NCBI GenBank assembly: GCA_005405945.1
Contig: BJHW01000001.1
Coordinates: 1,612,001-1,676,000 of the forward strand
Source: Streptomyces violaceusniger
Lineage (GTDB): Bacteria > Actinomycetota > Actinomycetes > Streptomycetales > Streptomycetaceae
Length of the DNA: 64,000 nucleotides
Direction: 5' to 3'
This document shows positions 58,523-64,000 of this stretch, one piece after another. Under the pieces are notes generated by a model. That model searched no databases. It saw nothing but the letters and a program-made list of their open reading frames with translations, and was not told where the DNA came from. Each line of letters starts with the position of its first letter. Position 1 is the first letter of the stretch. A program made the translations under genes and the position numbers.

Positions 58523-58538
58523 GCCCGGCCTCCACATC

Positions 58539-58553
58539 TACCTAAGTTAGGTA
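58539..58553. promoter_or_regulatory. MarR operator 1
   Basis: TACCTAAGTTAGGTA is a perfect inverted repeat, 17 bp upstream of the MarR start, within its promoter. Confidence 0.75.
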
Positions 58554-58608
58554 TATAGTCTTCCCATCGACCCCGCACCTCCGGGGCTCTTCACGCCAAG
58601 AAAAAGGA

Positions 58609-58623
58609 TACCTGAGTTAGGTA
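58609..58623. promoter_or_regulatory. MarR operator 2
   Basis: TACCTGAGTTAGGTA differs from operator 1 by one base and lies exactly 70 bp further on, 44 bp before the monooxygenase start. Equal sites seven helical turns apart allow one protein to control both divergent genes. Confidence 0.72.
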
Positions 58624-58666
58624 TGCGTTCAGGCTCTTCCCGCGGGAGGGCCGGAGAGGAGCGCCC

Positions 58667-59885
58667 ATGGGCGCCATGAACACCGCACCGCGGCGCACGG
58701 TCCTGGTCTCCGGCGCCAGCATCGCCGGTCCCGCGCTGGCCTACTGGCTCCGCCGGTACGGCTTCGCGGTCACCCTCGTCGAGAAGGCGGCCGCACTGCG
58801 CGGTGGCGGCTACCCCATCGACATCCGCGGCACCGCGGTCGAGGTCGTCCGGCGGATGGGGGTGCTCCCCCGGCTCCGGGACGCCCACGTCGGCATCCGC
58901 CGGATCTCCTTCCTCGACGAGCAAGGCGATCCGATCGCCGCCATCCGGCCCGAGGCCATCTCCGGCGGCGAGGAAGGCCATGACCTCGAAATCCCGCGCG
59001 GAGAGCTGGCCGAGATCCTCTACGGCGCGATCCGGGACGACGTCGACATCCTCTTCAACGACTCCATCGCCACCCTCGACGACCACGACGGCGGGGTGGA
59101 CGTGACCTTCCGCGGCGGCGCCCGGCGCACCTTCGACCTGGTCATCGGCGCCGATGGCATCCACTCGCTCACCAGGAGCCTGGCGTTCGGCCCGAGGAGC
59201 GCTACCACCGCTACCTCGACCACTGCTTCGCCGGATTCACCATGCCCAACCACCTGGGGCTCGCACACGAGGGGCTCACCTGGAACGTCCCGGGCCGGAC
59301 CGCCGTCCTCTACGCGCCCGCGACGACGACCGGGTCCACGCCTTCCTCAGCTTCCTGCGCCCCGAACCGCCCTTCGACGCCTTCCGCGACCCCGCCGCCC
59401 AGCGCGACCTCGTGGCCGAGGTGTTCTCCGGGTACGGCTGGGAGGTCCCGCGCATGGTCGCCGCCATGCGCGACAGCGACGACCTCTTCTTCGACGTGGT
59501 CAGCCAGATCCATATGCCACGGTGGTCCACGGGCCGGGTCGCGCTGGTCGGCGACGCCGCCTACGCGCCGTCGTTCTTCTCCGGCCAGGGCTCGAGTCTG
59601 GCGCTGGTCGGCGCGTACGTCCTCGCCGGTGAACTGGCCGCACACGCCCGCCACGACGACGCCTTCGCGGGGTACGAGCGCACCCTGCGGTCGTTCGCCG
59701 AGCGGAACCAGGCCCTCGCCGGCGAGGGAAGCGCCGGCGTCTCCCCTCGCACCGCCGAGGACCTGGCCCGGCGCAACAAGGCGCTGCGCGATCCGGCCGC
59801 CGTGCTCAACAGCGCAGGCCGGGAAACGCATTCGGCGCTGGCCCTTCCCGGCTACGACGGCTCCGGCGCCCCCGACGCCCCGTGA
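58667..59885 (+). CDS. FAD-dependent monooxygenase (two frame breaks)
   Basis: About 406 residues. The FAD site is VLVSGASIAGPALAYWLRRYG, the second motif is VIGADGIHSLTRSL, and VALVGDAAYAPSFFSGQGSS closes the fold. It resembles the TetX/RebC-like class A enzymes. Adding one base near 59193 (FGPEERYHRYLDHC) and one near 59311 (YAPRDDDRVHAFL) restores one open reading. Start ATG 58667 follows GGAGAGGAG. The substrate is likely a phenolic inducer sensed by MarR (inference). Confidence 0.83.
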
Positions 59886-59898
59886 GGGTGGCGCCGCG

Positions 59899-60966
59899 TC
59901 AGCCGGTGGCGCCGATGGCCGAGGTGGGGCCCGAGCCGGAGCTCACGATGGACGGCACCCGGTCGGCGGGGTCGAGGGAGTAGGAGTAGTACGCCTTCGG
60001 GTCGAACGCGGTGCCACCGCTCTCGTTGCGGCCGGAGGTGTTGACGAAGACGTTGCCGCGCTGGACCAGGGTGGCGGTGCTGTCCTTGATGACGGGGTTC
60101 CTGAAGCCCTGGAAGTAGCTGTTCTCCAGCACCATCTTGGTGTTCCCCCGGGCGTAGTTGCCGTAGGAGGAGTTGATGTCCGTGCCGGGGTCGTCCTGCA
60201 GGTAGTTGTTGTACAGATGCGCATGGGCGATGTTGTCGGCGGACGGGTTGCGCTGCTCGCTCTCGCGGAACCAGTTGTGGTGGATCGTGATGTCGGCCGT
60301 GGTGTTCTCCGTCCAGCCGATGCCGAAGCTCTTGTTGTTCTGCTGGAGCCGGTTCCAGGACACCGTGAGATAGGTGGTGTCCTTACGGCTGTCGATCAGC
60401 CCGTCGGCCATATGGCGCAGATCGTTGTGATCGATCCACACATGGTGGGCGCCGTCCATCTGGATGGCGTCCCAGTCGTGTTCCTTGTCGTTCCAGGTGC
60501 CCTCGTAGGAGTCGCGGATCGTCAGGTTCCTGAGGATGACGTTGTGCACGCCCTGGCCCAGGAAGAAGCCACCGCCCACGATCTGGCCCGACGTGCCCGA
60601 GCCCACGATCGTCTTGTCCGAGGCGACCTTGATCTCCTTGCCCTTGGGGTCCATGGTGATCGCCGCGGCCACGACGATGACGTACGGCTCGGGTGCGGTC
60701 GCGTACTTCTCGAGGTCGGCGAGCGTGCGCACGGTGACCGTACGGCCGTCCCGGCCCCCGTACGTACCGTTCTGCCCGAGTGCGTTGACCGACGCGAAAC
60801 CGTCGGCGACATCGGCTTTCCAGGACGCGGCGGCCGGTCCCCGCCCGCCCTCGGCGAACGCGCCCTGCCCCGGCAGGGCGACCGCACCGGCCAAGGCCAG
60901 AGCGCCGACGGCCACCCCCGGCACACGACGCCTGCCGCGCCCCACCCCTCGACGTTCGGCTTCCAT
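59899..60966 (-). CDS. Secreted PL1-family pectate lyase-like protein
   Basis: 355 residues with a signal peptide (RRRVPGVAVGALALAGAVALP). The right-handed beta-helix shows HHVWIDHNDLRH, DGLIDSRKDTTYLTVSWNR and AHAHLYNNYLQDD. Calcium-binding Asp residues are in place, but the catalytic RxPxxR of classical pectate lyases reads RNPSAD, so the last Arg is absent, as I recall for a Streptomyces branch. It may act on another uronan or have altered mechanism. It is divergent from the GH43 gene. Confidence 0.85.
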   Translation of the reverse strand: MEAERRGVGRGRRRVPGVAVGALALAGAVALPGQGAFAEGGRGPAAASWKADVADGFASVNALGQNGTYGGRDGRTVTVRTLADLEKYATAPEPYVIVVAAAITMDPKGKEIKVASDKTIVGSGTSGQIVGGGFFLGQGVHNVILRNLTIRDSYEGTWNDKEHDWDAIQMDGAHHVWIDHNDLRHMADGLIDSRKDTTYLTVSWNRLQQNNKSFGIGWTENTTADITIHHNWFRESEQRNPSADNIAHAHLYNNYLQDDPGTDINSSYGNYARGNTKMVLENSYFQGFRNPVIKDSTATLVQRGNVFVNTSGRNESGGTAFDPKAYYSYSLDPADRVPSIVSSGSGPTSAIGATG

Positions 60967-61112
60967 GGCCCCTCACTCCCACTGCTCGACGACTCCTGCC
61001 GTGCGACTGTCGTCACCGTGCACCAGGAGGTTGCCGGGGCGGCCCAATCGCCCTGTGGCGGATTCCCACCCCGTCTTGCCCACGCCGCGACCCGCTGACA
61101 GACTCCGGCAGC

Positions 61113-61120
61113 AAGCGCTT
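61113..61120. promoter_or_regulatory. Candidate LacI-type operator core
   Basis: AAGCGCTT in the 197-bp gap between the pectate lyase and GH43 genes has the central CG dyad of LacI-family sugar repressors. Flanking symmetry is poor. Confidence 0.3.
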
Positions 61121-61163
61121 ACCGACGGACGCACCACACCCATGAGCCGCCCCGGAGGAAACA

Positions 61164-62969
61164 GTGAGCGAACACGGTCGCAGGCAGGTGTTACGGACCG
61201 GCCTCGGCGCGGTCGCCGGATCGACGGTGCTCGGCGCCATCGGCGGCGCCACCCCGGCTTCGGCAACAACACCACGGCCCGACGGGCCACTTGGGGCAGA
61301 TGACGCGGTGACCCGAGGTGGGTTGGAATCGGCCCGGGCGGACCTGCCGTGGGTGGCCGACCTGGGCGACGGGCGCTATCAGAACCCGGTGCTCAACGCC
61401 GACTGGTCCGACCCCGACGCGATCCGGGTGGGCCCGTACTTCTATCTGGTGGCCTCCACCTTCAACCGCGTTCCCGGACTGCCCGTGCTGCGGTCGGTCG
61501 ACCTGGTCAACTGGACCGTCATCGGACACGCCCTGACCGAGCTGCTGCCCGAGGACCACTTCAGCGAGCCCAGGCACGGCGAAGGGGTGTGGGCCCCGGC
61601 CCTGCGCCATCACGACGGCAAGTTCTGGATCTTCTACCCCGACCCCGACTTCGGGATCTTCATGGTGACCGCCACCGACCCGCGAGGACCGTGGAGCACA
61701 CCGCGTCCGGTCAAGCCGGGCAAGGGGCTCATCGACCCGTGTCCGCTGTGGGACGACGACGGGCAGGCGTATCTGGTCCACGCGTGGGCGAAGAGCCGCA
61801 GCGGCATCAACAACCGGCTCACCCTGCACCGGATGAGCCCGGACGGGACCGCTCTGCTCGACGAGGGCCGGATCGTGATCAACGGCGACGACCTCCCCGG
61901 CTACACCACGCTGGAGGGCCCGAAACTCTACAAGCGGGACGGCTGGTACTGGATCTTCGCTCCGGCCGGAGGCGTCACCAACGGCTGGCAGTCGGCGTTC
62001 CGCTCCCGCTCCATCTGGGGCCCGTACGAGGACCGCATCGTCCTCGCCCAGGGCGACACCCCCGTCAACGGGCCGCACCAGGGGGCATGGGTGACCACCG
62101 GGAGCGGTGAGGACTGGTTCGTGCACTTCCAGGACCGCGGGGCCTACGGACGGGTGGTGCACCTCCAGCCGATGCGGTGGCGCACCGATGGCTGGCCGGT
62201 GATGGGCACCGACGACGGCAGCGGCCGGGGCGCGCCGGTGCTGGTGCACACCAAGCCGCGGGTGAAGGGGCCGATGGAGGTGGCCGCGCCCGCCACCAGC
62301 GACGAGTTCACCGGAGCGGAGCTGGGGAAGCAGTGGATGTGGCAGGCGAACGCCGATCCGGCGTGGTGGTCGCTGCGCCGCTTCCCGAGCCGGCTCGCGC
62401 TGGTCTGCCGGCCGAGCCCGGTCGCCCATGACCTCCGGCTGCTGCCCAACGTGCTGGGCCAGCGGCTGCCCGCCGAGTCGTTCACCGCGACGACCTCGAT
62501 GAGCCTGTCCACCGCGACGGCGGGGTCCCGGGCCGGGCTGGTGGTCCTGGGCGAGACCTACGCCTGGGTGGGCCTGTGCCACGACGGTGACCGGATCGTC
62601 CTCGTATGCCGTACGGCGGCGCAGGACGCCACCGAGGTGGACGCCGTCGCGCCGGTGCCGCCGCGGAGGGGGCGCTCGGCCGTACGGCTGCGGGTGAGTG
62701 TGCGGCCGGGCGCGGTGTGCCAGTTCGCGGCCGATGCGGACGGGCGGGGGTTCAGGCCGCTCGGGGCACCGTTCCCGGCGACGGCGGGCAAGTGGATCGG
62801 GGCGACGCTGGGGCTCTTCGCCACCGGTCCGGCGACCGGCGGCACGGGTGGCGTGGGGGCCGGGCGCATAGACGATGTGGCGGCTGACGGCACGGGTGGC
62901 GTGGCGGCCGGACGCACGGGTGGCGTGGCGGAGTTCGACTGGTTCCGGGTGGGTCCGATTTCCTCGTAG
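61164..62969 (+). CDS. Secreted GH43 glycoside hydrolase
   Basis: 601 residues. A twin-arginine signal (RRQVLRTGLGAVAG) leads to a five-bladed GH43 propeller: NADWSDPDAIRVG (base Asp), IDPCPLWDDDG (pKa-modulating Asp) and TLEGPKLYKR (acid Glu). A beta-xylosidase-type jelly-roll domain follows (SDEFTGAELGKQWMWQ). The C-terminus has a tandem GTGGVxAGR insert before EFDWFRVG. Likely role: xylan or arabinan side-chain removal. Start GTG 61164 follows GGAGG. Its end runs into the truncated gene on the other strand. Confidence 0.88.
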   Translation: MSEHGRRQVLRTGLGAVAGSTVLGAIGGATPASATTPRPDGPLGADDAVTRGGLESARADLPWVADLGDGRYQNPVLNADWSDPDAIRVGPYFYLVASTFNRVPGLPVLRSVDLVNWTVIGHALTELLPEDHFSEPRHGEGVWAPALRHHDGKFWIFYPDPDFGIFMVTATDPRGPWSTPRPVKPGKGLIDPCPLWDDDGQAYLVHAWAKSRSGINNRLTLHRMSPDGTALLDEGRIVINGDDLPGYTTLEGPKLYKRDGWYWIFAPAGGVTNGWQSAFRSRSIWGPYEDRIVLAQGDTPVNGPHQGAWVTTGSGEDWFVHFQDRGAYGRVVHLQPMRWRTDGWPVMGTDDGSGRGAPVLVHTKPRVKGPMEVAAPATSDEFTGAELGKQWMWQANADPAWWSLRRFPSRLALVCRPSPVAHDLRLLPNVLGQRLPAESFTATTSMSLSTATAGSRAGLVVLGETYAWVGLCHDGDRIVLVCRTAAQDATEVDAVAPVPPRRGRSAVRLRVSVRPGAVCQFAADADGRGFRPLGAPFPATAGKWIGATLGLFATGPATGGTGGVGAGRIDDVAADGTGGVAAGRTGGVAEFDWFRVGPISS

Positions 62970-63655
62970 ATGGCCGATGACGGGCGCTTCGGGACCAGTC
63001 CCGTGAAGTACTCCTGCCCCACGCGCTGGCCCCAGTCCCCGCCGGCCCCGCCCTGGAACCCCTTCGTCAGCCACAGCGACTGGTCATAGTGGCGGGCCGC
63101 ACCGCCGGGGCAGCGCGAGTAGTTGCCGTCCTGGTGGAAGAAGCGGCCGCAGTCGGGGGAACACTGCGGGGCGCCGCCACTGTCGAGGTTCCCGGCGTAG
63201 ATGTCGACCGAGTTGTCGGTCCACTGGGGCGTCGAGCGGTTCTTCACCGCCCAGCCGACGATGTTGACCGGCACGTTGGTGTACGGCCAGGCGTTGTGGC
63301 CCTTGCCGTTCTCCACCATGGCCGCCATCCACTTGGCGAACTGCTTCTTCAGCGCGGCGTGGATCTGGTCGCGCAGCGCGGCGCTGACCGGCGCGTCCGA
63401 CTCCCAGCGGACGCAGTAGTTGACGCTTCCCCTGTTGGCCATGACCTGGTCCCAGCCGTAGTTGCGGAAGCCGTAGAGGTCCGGATAGGTCGACTCGACG
63501 TGGTTCCACACCTCGCCCAGCGGCTGGACGAGGTTCGCGGGCGGGTTCCAGTCGTCGGCGACCCGCGACGGGGCGGCCGTCGCGACACCGGGCGCGGCGA
63601 CCAGCGCGGCCAAGGCGGCCAGCACGGCGGCCAGGCGCGTGAGGAATGAGCGCAC
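62558..63655 (-). CDS. Secreted protein truncated before its metallopeptidase-like C-terminus
   Basis: 365-codon frame. A signal peptide (FLTRLAAVLAALAALVAAPG) and ~220 residues match a secreted family of actinobacteria and fungi (DWNPPANLVQPLGEVW, VNYCVRWESDAPVS, CGRFFHQDGNYSRCPGG). From memory that family continues into a zinc-type HExGHTFGLDDFY region after GDWGQRVGQEYF. Here the frame leaves the family at about 62990 and continues as antisense of the GH43 3' end, so the metal-site half is missing. Only 62990-63655 is likely real protein. Start ATG 63655. Confidence 0.7.
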   Translation of the reverse strand: MRSFLTRLAAVLAALAALVAAPGVATAAPSRVADDWNPPANLVQPLGEVWNHVESTYPDLYGFRNYGWDQVMANRGSVNYCVRWESDAPVSAALRDQIHAALKKQFAKWMAAMVENGKGHNAWPYTNVPVNIVGWAVKNRSTPQWTDNSVDIYAGNLDSGGAPQCSPDCGRFFHQDGNYSRCPGGAARHYDQSLWLTKGFQGGAGGDWGQRVGQEYFTGLVPKRPSSAIYEEIGPTRNQSNSATPPVRPAATPPVPSAATSSMRPAPTPPVPPVAGPVAKSPSVAPIHLPAVAGNGAPSGLNPRPSASAANWHTAPGRTLTRSRTAERPLRGGTGATASTSVASCAAVRHTRTIRSPSWHRPTQA

Positions 63656-63691
63656 TGTGAACTCCCTTGAGTAGCTGACAGGTTGTCAGCC

Positions 63692-64000
63692 TCAGGTCGT
63701 CGCCACGGCCGCATCGGTCGCCGTCGTGTGTGGCCCTCGGGGAGTGTCGGTACGGACATGAGCGGTGAGCGCGGCGGCCACGAACGACGCGACCAGCGGC
63801 CGGCGGTCCCGCTCGTTCCAGGCGAGCACGAGGCGGCTGGGCGGCGCGTCGGCCACCGGGACGCAGACCAGGTCGGCCGGGACCGGTTCGACCAGCGAGC
63901 GGGGCAGCACCCCGATCATCCGGCGCACCCTGATCATGTGCAGCAACTGGACCGCGTCGGCGACGTCGGGCCCGGTGCCGTCGCCCCCGGGGATCCCTTT
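63692..64000 (-). CDS. LysR-type regulator, C-terminal part (runs off the window)
   Basis: The last ~100 residues of a LysR substrate domain: DVADAVQLLHMIRVRRMIGVLP, PVADAPPSRLVLAWNERDRRPLVASFV. The gene begins beyond 64000, so its DNA-binding domain is not seen. Target and ligand cannot be inferred. Confidence 0.78.
   Translation of the reverse strand, partial: KGIPGGDGTGPDVADAVQLLHMIRVRRMIGVLPRSLVEPVPADLVCVPVADAPPSRLVLAWNERDRRPLVASFVAAALTAHVRTDTPRGPHTTATDAAVATT

Noticed and set aside
62558..62990. Novel Pro/Thr-rich C-terminal domain of the secreted protein
   Set aside because: This stretch is the complement of the well-supported GH43 end, so it is read-through after truncation, not a domain.

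Overview
This is very GC-rich, densely packed actinobacterial DNA with GTG/TTG starts, ATGA start-stop overlaps, probable leaderless genes and a secreted S1 protease. It reads as a Streptomyces chromosome arm. Five genes for 3-amino-5-hydroxybenzoate (AHBA) synthesis mark the strain as a probable ansamycin producer, as in the S. hygroscopicus / violaceusniger group (inference).

Layout. 0-6 kb: LAL regulator, MBL hydrolase, a type B carboxylesterase cut short by a 191-bp inverted-repeat element, and an MHYT membrane sensor. 6.4-26.2 kb: a large accessory island. It holds a CHAT protease-like protein with a ParS/MbcA-type antitoxin and RES toxin; a tight four-gene operon of Ser/Thr kinase, membrane coiled-coil protein, Hsp100-like AAA+ and FHA/zinc-ribbon; a macro-domain protein; a radical SAM protein; and an operon with a VWA lipoprotein, two helical proteins and a membrane-anchored isochorismatase fold. 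I read this as an uncharacterised kinase/FHA/AAA+/VWA-controlled conflict or stress system with several effectors. 26.3-32 kb: MerR regulator and the AHBA block (ROK kinase, aminodehydroquinate dehydratase, AHBA synthase, oxidoreductase, HAD phosphatase). 32-40 kb: ECF sigma factor, Met/His-rich membrane protein, TrxR-like flavoprotein, S1 protease, SpoIIE-type phosphatase. 41-43 kb: alkylation repair (ogt, 2OG oxygenase, alkB). 43-51 kb: alcohol dehydrogenase, Orn/Lys/Arg decarboxylase, and a TetR / Baeyer-Villiger-type monooxygenase / NHL propeller set. 51.4-54.8 kb: succinate dehydrogenase operon. 55-60 kb: second copy of the 191-bp element, an SRPBCC gene and two regulator/flavin-monooxygenase pairs (TetR, MarR) with clear palindromic operators. 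60-64 kb: pectate lyase, GH43, a truncated secreted protein, and the 3' end of a LysR gene.

A caution covers the whole window. About 23 single-base frame breaks interrupt otherwise sound genes. All have the same sign (one base missing) and nearly all lie in runs of 4-5 G or C. Where I give one CDS across such a break, I have joined the frames on protein continuity. Systematic homopolymer undercalling explains this better than mass pseudogenisation.
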